64,000 nucleotides of DNA. Origin: Vibrio navarrensis (lineage in GTDB: Bacteria; Pseudomonadota; Gammaproteobacteria; Enterobacterales; Vibrionaceae). Under the pieces are notes generated by a model, which worked only from the letters and a program-made list of their open reading frames with translations, did no database searches and was not told the DNA's origin. Below are positions 21,268-28,966 of this stretch, piece by piece (position 1 is the first letter of the stretch; each line of letters opens with the position of its first letter). Made by a program: the position numbers and the translations under genes. The stretch spans positions 868,001-932,000 of the forward strand of contig NZ_CP065217.1 in NCBI RefSeq assembly GCF_015767675.1, in the 5' to 3' direction.

Positions 21268-21297
21268 AGATAAAATAAAAGCCGGTAAATTCCGGCT
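21268..21297 (-). terminator. Terminator of cnoX
   Basis: AGCCGG-aattta-CCGGCT followed by TTTTATTTTAT on the minus strand, about 40 nt after the cnoX stop. Confidence 0.8.
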
Positions 21298-21335
21298 GTA
21301 AATTATTGATTTAATTTAAGTAAGTAGGAGCTAAT

Positions 21336-22190
21336 TTAGTAGAGGATCGAGTAGAGCTGGCGACGATAGCGACTGGCGATCGCATTGCCTTGCCCAAGCG
21401 CTGAGAGGATGTCCATAAACGTCTTCTTCACCTCGCCATCACCGATATTGAGGTTAGTTTTCAACTGGCTCCATAGCATCTCCAACGCTTCTTCCTCACG
21501 TCCTACGTGTTGGTATTGCACCGCTAGCTCACAGGCAAGCGTGTGGTTTGTTGGATCATTTTGATAGTCAAGCTCGAGTTTTTGAATTTCAGGGCTATTG
21601 GCAGCTTGCTTTTGTAACTCCAATTTTGCTTGTAGGCCTTTGAAATAGTTGTCTTGGTACTCAAGCGGAATGGATGACAGCAGTCGTTCGGCTGCTTCTG
21701 CCTGATTCGCTTCCAGCAGGCAGTCTGCCATGGCCAGTTTAACGTCACCACGTTGTTGTAGTTCAACTGGCAAAGTACGCAAAGTACTTAGCGCTTGTGG
21801 ATACAAACCGTTTTGCATCTCTTCGATAGCTTGCTGCAGTGCGAGTTCTTCGGTGGAGGGAAGATGCTTGCCAAGCATAGCTTGAATCGCCTCAATAGAT
21901 TGAGCACCGCCAAGACCATCGACCGCTTGGCCATTAACAAACAGAGCGATAGTGGGGAGTACCTGCACACCGAATTGAGCTGCGATCGGACCTTGGGTTT
22001 GGCAGTCCAGCAGCGCTAAGGTAAAAGCACCTTGATATTGTTGGGCCAACTGGCGCAGAGCGGGCAGTATCTCGGTACTCTCTGGATAAGCATTCGCCCA
22101 GAAATGAATCAAAATCGGTGTCTGCGCTGAGCGCTCTAGGATTTCACGAAAATTTTGTTCGTTGATATCAACAATAAAAGGGGAGTGCAT
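21336..22190 (-). CDS. cnoX: Chaperedoxin CnoX (YbbN), thioredoxin fold plus TPR repeats
   Basis: 284 residues. A thioredoxin fold (about 1-110) is followed by TPR-like helices (about 115-284) ending in ASRYRRQLYSILY, as in E. coli CnoX. The thioredoxin active site reads FWANAYPES, so no CxxC or SxxC remains: position 38 is Ser where E. coli has Cys. Cys63 in LALLDC is kept. CnoX is a cytoplasmic holdase that protects proteins from oxidation and hands them to GroEL. The order nfeD-qmcA-cnoX-ybbO copies the E. coli ybb region, without fetAB. Confidence 0.92.
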   Translation of the reverse strand: MHSPFIVDINEQNFREILERSAQTPILIHFWANAYPESTEILPALRQLAQQYQGAFTLALLDCQTQGPIAAQFGVQVLPTIALFVNGQAVDGLGGAQSIEAIQAMLGKHLPSTEELALQQAIEEMQNGLYPQALSTLRTLPVELQQRGDVKLAMADCLLEANQAEAAERLLSSIPLEYQDNYFKGLQAKLELQKQAANSPEIQKLELDYQNDPTNHTLACELAVQYQHVGREEEALEMLWSQLKTNLNIGDGEVKKTFMDILSALGQGNAIASRYRRQLYSILY

Positions 22191-22257
22191 GTCAGGATCC
22201 TTGTTGAATGTATAACGGCTTTACAAGATATGGGGGAGCTAGTCCGCATTTTCAAGC

Positions 22258-22286
22258 ATAAAAAAACGCTGCATAGAGCAGCGTTT
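22258..22286 (-). terminator. Terminator upstream of cnoX
   Basis: AAACGCTGC / GCAGCGTTT around 5 nt; on the minus strand it is followed by TTTTATGC. It ends transcription from the SDR side (or from the tiny ORF at 22310-22375) before cnoX. Confidence 0.82.
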
Positions 22287-22309
22287 AGTGGCGTGGCAAG
22301 CGAAAGTGC

Positions 22310-22375
22310 CTAAATAAGAAGAAATATTGTCAGCACCACACCTACACTCAACCAGTTGAGTTGATTTAGTGTCAT
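22310..22375 (-). CDS. Possible 21-residue membrane peptide
   Basis: ATG to TAG in 22 codons, reading MTLNQLNWL then a hydrophobic run SVGVVLTIFLLI. A single transmembrane helix would fit, as in known tiny membrane proteins, and an intrinsic terminator follows 24 nt after the stop. Against it: I see no Shine-Dalgarno sequence upstream and no strong promoter. Unrecognised; a chance ORF is quite possible. Confidence 0.3.
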   Translation of the reverse strand: MTLNQLNWLSVGVVLTIFLLI

Positions 22376-22484
22376 ATTGAAACATGTCTTGTATGCGTAG
22401 ATTAGGTGAAAGTTGACTTTGGTTTTGTCACATTGAACAAGATATCACCACATTGTTACGGAAAGATTACAAATATTGCATGGA

Positions 22485-23312
22485 TTATGCGGCGCGTCTC
22501 AAAATCTCATCCATCCAGCGAGCAGGAAGTAGTCGTTTAAGATAGGCAAATAGCACGGTTGGCGTGGTGACTCGGTAGCGAATTTTTGGCTTTGGGCTTG
22601 TGAGCGCGTGCAACACTGGCGCAACGCAGGATTGTGCTGGCAAGACAAATCGGTTGCTTGAGGTCTCATTTTCTAAGCGACTGCGCTGGGCAAGATAGTG
22701 TTCTTTGTGCGGACTGCTCTCAATATCAATCCATTTCATAAAAGCGGTGAGTGCATTTTGTCGAAAGCGAGTCTCGATCGGACCTGGTTCAAGCAAAGCA
22801 ATGTGTATATTGCTGCCGTATAGCTCTAGGCGTAAGGTGTCTGTCCAACCTTCAATAGCAAACTTGGATGCGTTATAGGCTCCGCGGTATTTCATTGCGG
22901 CAAAGCCGAGCACGGAACTGTTTTGGATGATTCGCCCCTCATTTTGCTGTCTCATAATCGGCAAGACTTCTCGTACCAGTTGATGCCAGCCAAAAAAATT
23001 GCTCTCAAATTGTTCACGTAGTGCGTCGGTGGGGAGATCTTCCAGTGCGCCGGGTTGTCCATAGGCACCGTTGTTAAATAGCCCGTACAACTCGCCATTA
23101 GTGAGCGCTAAGGTTTGTTCTACCCCACGGGTAATGCTTTGGCTATCAGCAAGATCCAACTGAATACAGGTCAAACCTTCTTGGCGTAGCCTGATGACAT
23201 CCTCTTCTTTTCGGCAGGAGGCTATCACCCTAAAGCCCTGTGCTTGCAGGGCGTGGGCACAAACATAGCCAATACCACTGGAGCAGCCAGTGATTAATAC
23301 CGATTTGGTCAT
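22485..23312 (-). CDS. Short-chain dehydrogenase/reductase (YbbO-like)
   Basis: 275 residues with the classical SDR layout: TGCSSGIGYV near residue 8 binds NADP(H), NNGAYG stabilises the central sheet, Ser at QNSSVLG and the catalytic pair in YNASKFA follow, then EPGPIETRF. E. coli YbbO, at the matching position after cnoX, is a long-chain aldehyde reductase, so a similar NADPH-dependent reduction is likely. The AAGGAA ribosome binding site sits just before the ATG. The YfcH-like gene follows upstream on the same strand with 24 nt between. Confidence 0.88.
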   Translation of the reverse strand: MTKSVLITGCSSGIGYVCAHALQAQGFRVIASCRKEEDVIRLRQEGLTCIQLDLADSQSITRGVEQTLALTNGELYGLFNNGAYGQPGALEDLPTDALREQFESNFFGWHQLVREVLPIMRQQNEGRIIQNSSVLGFAAMKYRGAYNASKFAIEGWTDTLRLELYGSNIHIALLEPGPIETRFRQNALTAFMKWIDIESSPHKEHYLAQRSRLENETSSNRFVLPAQSCVAPVLHALTSPKPKIRYRVTTPTVLFAYLKRLLPARWMDEILRRAA

Positions 23313-23336
23313 TTTGTTTCCTTGTTTTTGTCTTAG

Positions 23337-24251
23337 TTAGTTTTCGCTATGTAATAGACATTTTAGCGCCAGTTCAACGCGTGAATAATGGAAGGTAAAT
23401 CCAAGTTCCGTCAGTTTTTTCGGTTTAGCGCGGATACTATCGAGTAGCAGACAGGCGGACTCTCCCATCAGGAGATTGATTGCCCATTTCGGTGTCATCA
23501 ACAGATGGGGGCGACCTAGCGTTCTGGCGAGAGTTTCGCTGAAAACCTTGTTGGTCACCGGATGAGGTGCGCTGAGGTTATATGCGCCCTGCGCATGAGG
23601 GGTCTCAAGTAAATAGACCATCGCTCGGACCATGTCTTGCAGGTGAATCCATGGCAGATATTGCTGGCCATTGCCTATCGGCCCACCTAAACCTAGACGG
23701 TATGGTAGCAACATTTTAGCCAGTGCACCGCCGCCTAAGCCAAGCACCACGCCCGTGCGTAACAGACAAACGCGAGTTTGTTCCGATTGGGCTCGCTTGG
23801 CAATCTGTTCCCAACGCTCACATACAGTATGGGTGAAACTCTGGCTATGTACGTGCAAACTCTCGTCGAAAGGATGGGCTTGTTGGTCACCATAATAGCC
23901 CACGGCAGAACCACTGATGAACACGGCGGGCGGTTTGGTACTGGCGTGAATGAGCGCCACCAATTTTTCGGTTAGTTGCCAGCGGCTTTGACAAATGAGC
24001 TGCTTTTGTGACTTGGTCCAGCGTTTATCCGCGATCGGTTCTCCCGCTAGGTTAATCACGGCATCAACGTCGTTCAGATCGTGCAGCTCATCTAAATGAG
24101 GCAAGTAAGTGATGTTGCCTCGGTCAGCGAAATGCAGCCGCTGCTTGGCGGCCTTCGTGTCTCTGGTCAACAATACGATTTGATGCTCACTCAATATCTT
24201 GAGTAGCTCGCAGCCGATAAAACCCGTTCCACCAGTCAGTAATATCTTCAT
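23337..24251 (-). CDS. TIGR01777-family epimerase (YfcH-like)
   Basis: 304 residues from the ATG at 24251, behind a strong GGAGGGG; a longer frame to 24308 is rejected. The N-terminal Rossmann fold opens MKILLTGGTGFIG, and later there is INLAGEPIADKRW and SGSAVGYYG, typical of atypical SDR 'sugar-nucleotide epimerase' proteins of the YfcH family. A C-terminal DUF1731 segment (about 255-300) is present. The substrate is unknown. Probably cotranscribed with the SDR gene. Confidence 0.88.
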   Translation of the reverse strand: MKILLTGGTGFIGCELLKILSEHQIVLLTRDTKAAKQRLHFADRGNITYLPHLDELHDLNDVDAVINLAGEPIADKRWTKSQKQLICQSRWQLTEKLVALIHASTKPPAVFISGSAVGYYGDQQAHPFDESLHVHSQSFTHTVCERWEQIAKRAQSEQTRVCLLRTGVVLGLGGGALAKMLLPYRLGLGGPIGNGQQYLPWIHLQDMVRAMVYLLETPHAQGAYNLSAPHPVTNKVFSETLARTLGRPHLLMTPKWAINLLMGESACLLLDSIRAKPKKLTELGFTFHYSRVELALKCLLHSEN

Positions 24252-24374
24252 GTGCCCCTCCATGCTGTTGTTAGTATATGGCAGAGTTAAATACGCAGCC
24301 AACTCCAAGACAGGTCATTGATTCATTTCATTTTCGTTCATAGCTCAGTCACAGTTTTAATAAAAGGTAACAAA

Positions 24375-24404
24375 ATGTGACATTGCTCGAAGGCCAAGTC
24401 ACAT
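24375..24404. promoter_or_regulatory. Inverted repeat upstream of the DUF1538 operon
   Basis: ATGTGAC (24375-24381) and GTCACAT (24398-24404) are exact reverse complements separated by 16 nt, 61 nt before the first start codon. Each half resembles a CRP half-site, but the spacing is not that of a CRP box (which needs 6 nt). Likely a binding site for another regulator. Confidence 0.35.
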
Positions 24405-24465
24405 CACCAAGCGAAATTATCTGCAATTATTACAAATAACTGCATACCCAAGGGAAGTCAGCTTA

Positions 24466-25200
24466 ATGACAGCCATTCTTGCTCTTTTTCGAGCCTTTGC
24501 CGCCAGTGCCCGAGATCTGTTGCCGATTGTTGTGGTGATTGTCTTCTTTCAGTTGGTGGTGTTGCAGCAACCGTTACCAAACTTGATGTCCATCGTTTCT
24601 GGTTTAGTGTTGGTAATCCTCGGTTTAACCTTCTTTGTTTTTGGTTTAGAAATGGGGCTCTTTCCCATCGGCGAGTCGATGGCACAGGCTTTTGCACGTA
24701 AAGGCAGTCTGTTTTGGCTGTTCGTCTTCTCTTTTTGTTTGGGATTCGGCACGACTATCGCGGAGCCTGCGTTGACTGCGGTGGCGGACGAGGCCGCTCA
24801 AGTTGCGGCGGAAGGGGGAGTGATAGAGGAGAACCAATACGCTATGGATCGTTACGCTAATGGATTGAGAGTCACCGTGGCCTTATCGGTGGGGGTGGCG
24901 ATTGTATTGGGCGTGCTGAGAATCCTTAAAGGTTGGCCGATCCACTATATGATTATCGGTGGTTACGTCATTGTGGTGATTCTGACGGGCTTTGCGCCAG
25001 AAAACATCGTTGGGATTGCCTATGACTCTGGCGGCGTAACGACTTCGACCATTACCGTGCCACTCGTAACGGCGCTGGGAGTGGGTTTAGCTTCGGCGAT
25101 TAAAGGGCGCAATCCGATGTTAGACGGATTTGGCTTGATCGCTTTCGCCTCTTTGCTACCGATGATCTTCGTCATGATTTACGGCATGGTGGTGACATGA
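24466..25200 (+). CDS. DUF1538 membrane protein, first subunit (UmpA-like)
   Basis: 244 residues with about six to seven hydrophobic segments. It carries two conserved sequences shared with the next protein: [11 protein letters not shown] (about 102-112) and [20 protein letters not shown] (about 184-203), the latter with Thr/Ser/Gly typical of an ion or substrate path. The start ATG has AAGGGAAG upstream. Its stop overlaps the next start (ATGA), so both are translated together. I recall that a DUF1538 pair of Halomonas (UmpAB) was reported as a cation/proton antiporter; function here is inference. Confidence 0.8.
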   Translation: MTAILALFRAFAASARDLLPIVVVIVFFQLVVLQQPLPNLMSIVSGLVLVILGLTFFVFGLEMGLFPIGESMAQAFARKGSLFWLFVFSFCLGFGTTIAEPALTAVADEAAQVAAEGGVIEENQYAMDRYANGLRVTVALSVGVAIVLGVLRILKGWPIHYMIIGGYVIVVILTGFAPENIVGIAYDSGGVTTSTITVPLVTALGVGLASAIKGRNPMLDGFGLIAFASLLPMIFVMIYGMVVT

Positions 25201-25991
25201 TGGAGTTGAGCCATTTTTTCGATATCTTGCTAAGTACTTTGGTCGATGTGATGCCGATTGCGGCCATTTTGTTTGGTTTTCAGTTTGCTGTGTTGCGCAA
25301 GCCGATCCACAATCCGCTGAAAGTGTTGCTCGGCTTTCTCTACGTTATCTTGGGGTTAGCGCTTTTTCTTATGGGCCTTGAACTCGCGCTTTTTCCGCTG
25401 GGAGAAACCATGGCAAGTCAGCTCACTGCGCCGCACTTTTTGACTCAAGTGCGTATTAGCTTAGGCAGTCAGTTGGAATGGATCGACTATTACTGGGTTT
25501 ATCTGTTCGCCTTTTTTATTGGTTTTAGTACCACGGTCGCTGAGCCCTCGTTGATTGCTGTGGCGATCAAAGCCAATCAAGTATCGGGTGGCAGTATCGG
25601 CGTCACTGGTCTGAGGGTGGCCGTAGCACTTGGGGTTGCTGTGGGCATTGCGCTTGGCAGTTACCGCATTGTCGTCGGCGATCCCATTCATTATTACATC
25701 ATTGTCGGCTACATATTGGTCGTCATTCAAACTTACTTTGCTCCGCGATTAATTGTCCCTCTGGCTTATGATTCCGGAGGGGTCACTACCTCGACTGTCA
25801 CGGTTCCGCTGGTGACGGCGCTGGGGCTTGGGCTTGCCTCCACCGTTCCTGGTCGCAATCCGCTCATCGACGGTTTTGGCTTGATTGCTTTTGCCAGCTT
25901 ATTTCCCATTATCTCAGTGATGGGGTACGCGCAAATCACTCAATGGCTGAGTCGTCGGCAAGTATCAAAGGAGAATGAAAATGCGCTTTAA
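25197..25991 (+). CDS. DUF1538 membrane protein, second subunit (UmpB-like)
   Basis: 264 residues, a paralogue of the previous protein with the same topology. It keeps [11 protein letters not shown] and [20 protein letters not shown], then [16 protein letters not shown]. The overlapping ATGA and shared motifs point to a heteromeric inner-membrane transporter. Two near-identical signatures suggest each subunit provides half of the transport path. The following PII-like gene overlaps its 3' end by 11 nt. Confidence 0.8.
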   Translation: MMELSHFFDILLSTLVDVMPIAAILFGFQFAVLRKPIHNPLKVLLGFLYVILGLALFLMGLELALFPLGETMASQLTAPHFLTQVRISLGSQLEWIDYYWVYLFAFFIGFSTTVAEPSLIAVAIKANQVSGGSIGVTGLRVAVALGVAVGIALGSYRIVVGDPIHYYIIVGYILVVIQTYFAPRLIVPLAYDSGGVTTSTVTVPLVTALGLGLASTVPGRNPLIDGFGLIAFASLFPIISVMGYAQITQWLSRRQVSKENENAL

Positions 25992-26331
25992 ACTGATTGT
26001 GGCGTTTGTTGAAGACAGTAAAACAGACATTGTTTTAGATGCTGCGCGTGAGGCAGGCGCGACGGGCGCTACTGTGATTAATAATGCGCGCGGTCAAGGG
26101 TTAAATCAAAAACGGACCTTCTTTGGCTTGACGTTAGAAGTACAAAAGGACGTGTTACTTTTTGTGGTGGAAGAGCATCTGTCTCGCCATATTCTCGAAA
26201 CCATTAACGACGTCGGCGAGTTTGATGTGGAGTCGGGGCAGGGCATAGCCATCCAAATTGACATTGAGGATGCGGTAGGCGTTGCGCATCAGGTGGCCAA
26301 GTTAACCAAAGTGGTAGAGGACGAACTATGA
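25981..26331 (+). CDS. PII-like signalling protein
   Basis: 116 residues from the ATG at 25981; an ATG 6 nt upstream sits too close to the AAAGGAG ribosome binding site (2 nt) while this one has 8 nt. The frame overlaps the end of umpB. The fold fits PII: beta-alpha-beta start [32 protein letters not shown], a short loop replacing the T-loop, and GIAIQIDIEDAVGVAHQV near the end. The uridylylated Tyr of GlnB is absent, so it is a PII-like rather than classical protein. Likely a ligand sensor for the DUF1538 transporter. Confidence 0.75.
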   Translation: MRFKLIVAFVEDSKTDIVLDAAREAGATGATVINNARGQGLNQKRTFFGLTLEVQKDVLLFVVEEHLSRHILETINDVGEFDVESGQGIAIQIDIEDAVGVAHQVAKLTKVVEDEL

Positions 26332-26744
26332 ACAGTCATGACAGAATTCAAGTGCGGGATGTGATGGCCAACATGTATGTGATGGTCGACGGCCTGACCA
26401 CAGTGCATGAAGGCATCACACTGGCAAGGAAACATCAGGTGAAAGCGTTAGTGGTCGACAAACGCCACGAAGATGATGAGTATGGGATTGTTTTGATGAA
26501 CGACATTGCGAAAAAAGTGTTGGCAAAAAATCGCTCGCCACATCGAACCAATATCTATGAGATCATGACCAAACCTGCGTTGTGCGTCTCGCCTGATATG
26601 AACGTTAAATACTGCGCGCGATTGTTTGAGCGTTTTGGCATCAGCCGCGCCCCTGTGATTGAAAATGGCAAACTGATTGGCATGGTCAGTTATAACAACA
26701 TCGTCATGAATGGCATGGCTCGGGATGACGAGCAAGAATCTTAA
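26328..26744 (+). CDS. Tandem CBS-domain protein
   Basis: 138 residues composed of a single Bateman pair: first CBS from about 6 to 65 (VRDVMANMYVMVDGLTTV) and second from about 75 to 131 (IYEIMTKPALCVSPDMNV, then FGISRAPVIENGKLIGMVS). CBS pairs bind adenine nucleotides or similar ligands. Start overlaps the stop of the PII-like gene (ATGA-type 4-nt overlap). The pair of possible ligand sensors next to one transporter suggests joint control by energy charge and another signal. Confidence 0.85.
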   Translation: MNSHDRIQVRDVMANMYVMVDGLTTVHEGITLARKHQVKALVVDKRHEDDEYGIVLMNDIAKKVLAKNRSPHRTNIYEIMTKPALCVSPDMNVKYCARLFERFGISRAPVIENGKLIGMVSYNNIVMNGMARDDEQES

Positions 26745-26779
26745 ACGTACAATACCCTGGTAAAACAAGGGGAAATGTT

Positions 26780-27325
26780 GTGAAACTGTTTATTGCTTCT
26801 GATCTGCATGGCTGCCTTGAGGCCACCAAAGCGATGTTGACATGCTTTGAAAACTCCGGTGCCGAGCATTTGATATTGTTGGGCGATCTATTAAATCATG
26901 GGCCGAGAAATCCGATTCCGCGCGCCTACAATCCGCCAGAAGTGGCACGATTGCTCAATGAGTACGCCGATAAGATTATTGCCGTGCGTGGAAATTGCGA
27001 TAGCGAAGTCGATCAAATGTTGCTGTCGTTTCCGATGATGATGGATTACGCCTGGGTTTTGCTTGAACCGGGGCGTAAGGTATTCCTCACTCACGGCCAT
27101 AAATACCATGCCAAACAAAACCCAGGGTTGCGCGCCGGGGATGTATTGGTGCATGGCCACACGCATATTCCCGTAGCACAACGGGAAGACGGGAATCTTA
27201 TATTTAATCCCGGCTCGGTGACTTTCCCAAGAGAGGGCAAACCGGCCAGTTATGGGGTGTACGACTCTGGCACTTGGTCAGTGATCGCACTGAGCGGTGA
27301 AACCCTGCTTGCAACCACGCTGTAA
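26780..27325 (+). CDS. yfcE: Metallophosphoesterase YfcE
   Basis: 181 residues with a GTG start at 26780, fixed by the AAGGGG seven bases upstream; no ATG fits. Metal-binding motifs are in order: DLHGC, GDLLNHGPRN, RGNCD, LTHGHKYH and HGHTHIP. E. coli YfcE is a manganese-dependent phosphodiesterase. It lies 35 nt after the CBS gene and may be cotranscribed with that operon. A terminator follows. Confidence 0.92.
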   Translation: MKLFIASDLHGCLEATKAMLTCFENSGAEHLILLGDLLNHGPRNPIPRAYNPPEVARLLNEYADKIIAVRGNCDSEVDQMLLSFPMMMDYAWVLLEPGRKVFLTHGHKYHAKQNPGLRAGDVLVHGHTHIPVAQREDGNLIFNPGSVTFPREGKPASYGVYDSGTWSVIALSGETLLATTL

Positions 27326-27334
27326 GAAAATGAA

Positions 27335-27362
27335 AAAGGCAGCTTGGCTGCCTTTAGTTTCT
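27335..27362. terminator. Terminator between yfcE and SelW-like gene
   Basis: AAAGGCAGC TTG GCTGCCTTT then AGTTTCT on plus. It sits between two convergent genes and overlaps the last codons of the minus-strand one. Confidence 0.7.
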
Positions 27363-27632
27363 GTCTGAGTGGCCCAAATCTCTTTCTGGATCAATTCTAT
27401 CTCGGACTTTTTGTTTCAGTACTTTGGCCTCAGGAAATCCACCATCGGCTTTGCGCTCCCAAATAAGCACTTCATTACAGAAAATTTCAAACCGGCCACC
27501 AGTATCTGGGTGAAGGCTGACTGTCTCAATTTCTTCACTGAAGGTGTGCAGCAGTTCTTGCGCCAACCAGGTGGAGCGGAGCATCCAATTGCACTGACGG
27601 CAGTAATAGATGGCGATTTTCGCTTTTGTCAT
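27354..27632 (-). CDS. SelT/SelW/SelH (Rdx) family protein, Cys form
   Basis: 92 residues, normal for the family. CRQC (Cys11, Cys14) near the N-terminus after beta strand KIAIYYC is the redox site, with Cys where SelW-type proteins may have selenocysteine, and TGGRFEIFCNEVLIWERK and GGFPEAK are typical. A thioredoxin-like cytoplasmic redox protein; substrate unknown. It is followed by the TSUP gene on the same strand 10 nt upstream, probably one operon. Confidence 0.85.
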   Translation of the reverse strand: MTKAKIAIYYCRQCNWMLRSTWLAQELLHTFSEEIETVSLHPDTGGRFEIFCNEVLIWERKADGGFPEAKVLKQKVRDRIDPERDLGHSDRN

Positions 27633-27641
27633 ACTTTTCCT

Positions 27642-28397
27642 TTAAAACAACAATTTTAAACCAACGGCGAACGTGAGCACTTCAAAGGCGATTTTGACCA
27701 CGTTGTTGCTAAGTCTCTGGCTTATCCAAGCGCCCAAACCGCCCCCGAGGAAGGAGCTCAATAACAGCGCAGGCAGCCAAGGCCAGTGAACGGGAGCACC
27801 AGCTTCTACCACGGCCAAACCTCCGATACCGTTCCAGAATAAACCGACGCAAATCATTGTCAATGCGACGGCTTGTTTGTAGCTGTACCCAAACCAGCGC
27901 ACCAAAAAGAGCGTCACCAATAATCCTGACCCTGCTGTTAAGGAGCCGTTAATGACGCCAATCAAAACCATCACTGTGCCGCCAATCAGCCATCCATGAA
28001 TATCTCTATGATTGGCTTGTTCACTCTGGCCAAGTTGCTTTTTAGCACGCGAATAGATCCCTAAGGCCAATATCATCAAACCAAGCAGCATCTGGGCGGC
28101 TTTCTCTGGGATCAGCATGACCAAGTTCGCGCCCGTGACTACGCCAATACTGCCCGTTAAAACCAGATAAACGATAACCTTGCCATTGAGTGAACCTGAA
28201 CGAAAGTGAGTAAAGGCTGCGCCTAAACCGAGCGCGACGCTGGCAAGTTTGTGGGTAGCGAGAGCCATCGCAAAGGGAAGCCCCATGAAAATAAGGAGGG
28301 GAAATTGCAGTAAGCCAGCGCCGCCTCCAGAAACAGAAGCGAGGGTGTTGGCCACTAGCGAACCCAAAAACAGCAAAGCGGTGTTAATCCAATCCAT
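27642..28397 (-). CDS. TSUP (TauE/SafE) family membrane transporter
   Basis: 251 residues from the ATG at 28397; a GTG nine bases upstream is possible. About eight hydrophobic segments arranged in two halves, with the N-terminal GGGAGLLQFPLLIFMGLPFAMALATHK typical of TSUP and PLLxFxGLP-like region repeated weakly in the second half (GSGLLVTLFLV). These proteins export or import small sulfur-containing or organic anions. No specific substrate can be named. Cotranscribed with the SelW-like gene. Confidence 0.88.
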   Translation of the reverse strand: MDWINTALLFLGSLVANTLASVSGGGAGLLQFPLLIFMGLPFAMALATHKLASVALGLGAAFTHFRSGSLNGKVIVYLVLTGSIGVVTGANLVMLIPEKAAQMLLGLMILALGIYSRAKKQLGQSEQANHRDIHGWLIGGTVMVLIGVINGSLTAGSGLLVTLFLVRWFGYSYKQAVALTMICVGLFWNGIGGLAVVEAGAPVHWPWLPALLLSSFLGGGLGAWISQRLSNNVVKIAFEVLTFAVGLKLLF

Positions 28398-28405
28398 TGA
28401 ATTCA

Positions 28406-28430
28406 CTAAAAAGGGAGTGTTACCTCCCTT
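28406..28430 (-). terminator. Terminator of toxRS
   Basis: AAGGGAG-gtaaca-CTCCCTT with TTTTTAG after it on the minus strand, directly after toxS and just before the TSUP gene start. Confidence 0.8.
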
Positions 28431-28436
28431 GGTTGA

Positions 28437-28955
28437 TTAGTTCGAAAAAAGCACCGTTGAGCCGTGATTCAGGCTGGTTAAAAGCAGCGTTTTTTCGTTG
28501 ACGATGTCAATACGACGGCTTTGCTGTGCGTCCATTTTGAACACTTTGGTGATCACTTTCAGTTGTGCATCTGAGAAGTCTTGGTTTTTGGACGAGGAGA
28601 CATCTTTAAACTCCTTCGGCGTGACCAGCAAGTAATTATCGCTCACATCCCATTGGCCCGATTCGGAAATATTGATGGTGACTTCTTGAGATGATTCATG
28701 TGAAAACAGCTTGAGCATCGCAACGCGAATGTAGTTGCCGTTTGGCAAATATTTCACATTTGACGTTACGTTCACCTTACGTAAAGGGCCAACCGTGCCA
28801 TCGGGGTTGAGCTCATCATTGATCACTGTAACCATATTGGACTGCCACTCATTCGCGGAGAGGATCTGTTCGACCTTCAGATCACTTCCCCAGTAAAGCC
28901 AAGCACTAAAGAGCGTTGAAGCCACCAAAAGTAAAGAGGCGATTTTAGTTTTCAT
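28437..28955 (-). CDS. toxS: ToxR-associated membrane protein ToxS
   Basis: 172 residues from the ATG at 28955, chosen because AGGACA lies just before it; an ATG overlapping the toxR stop 15 nt upstream is also possible. An N-terminal membrane segment (IASLLLVASTLFSAWLYW) anchors a periplasmic domain with SNVKYLPNGNYIRV and the C-terminus NHGSTVLFSN, both typical of ToxS. ToxS binds and protects the periplasmic part of ToxR. Gene order toxR-toxS is preserved. Confidence 0.95.
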   Translation of the reverse strand: MKTKIASLLLVASTLFSAWLYWGSDLKVEQILSANEWQSNMVTVINDELNPDGTVGPLRKVNVTSNVKYLPNGNYIRVAMLKLFSHESSQEVTINISESGQWDVSDNYLLVTPKEFKDVSSSKNQDFSDAQLKVITKVFKMDAQQSRRIDIVNEKTLLLTSLNHGSTVLFSN

Positions 28956-28966
28956 GCATGTCCTAA

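Noticed and set aside
24375..24404. CRP site in front of the DUF1538 operon
   Set aside because: Half sites are right but the spacing is 16 nt instead of 6, so it was kept only as an unnamed inverted repeat.
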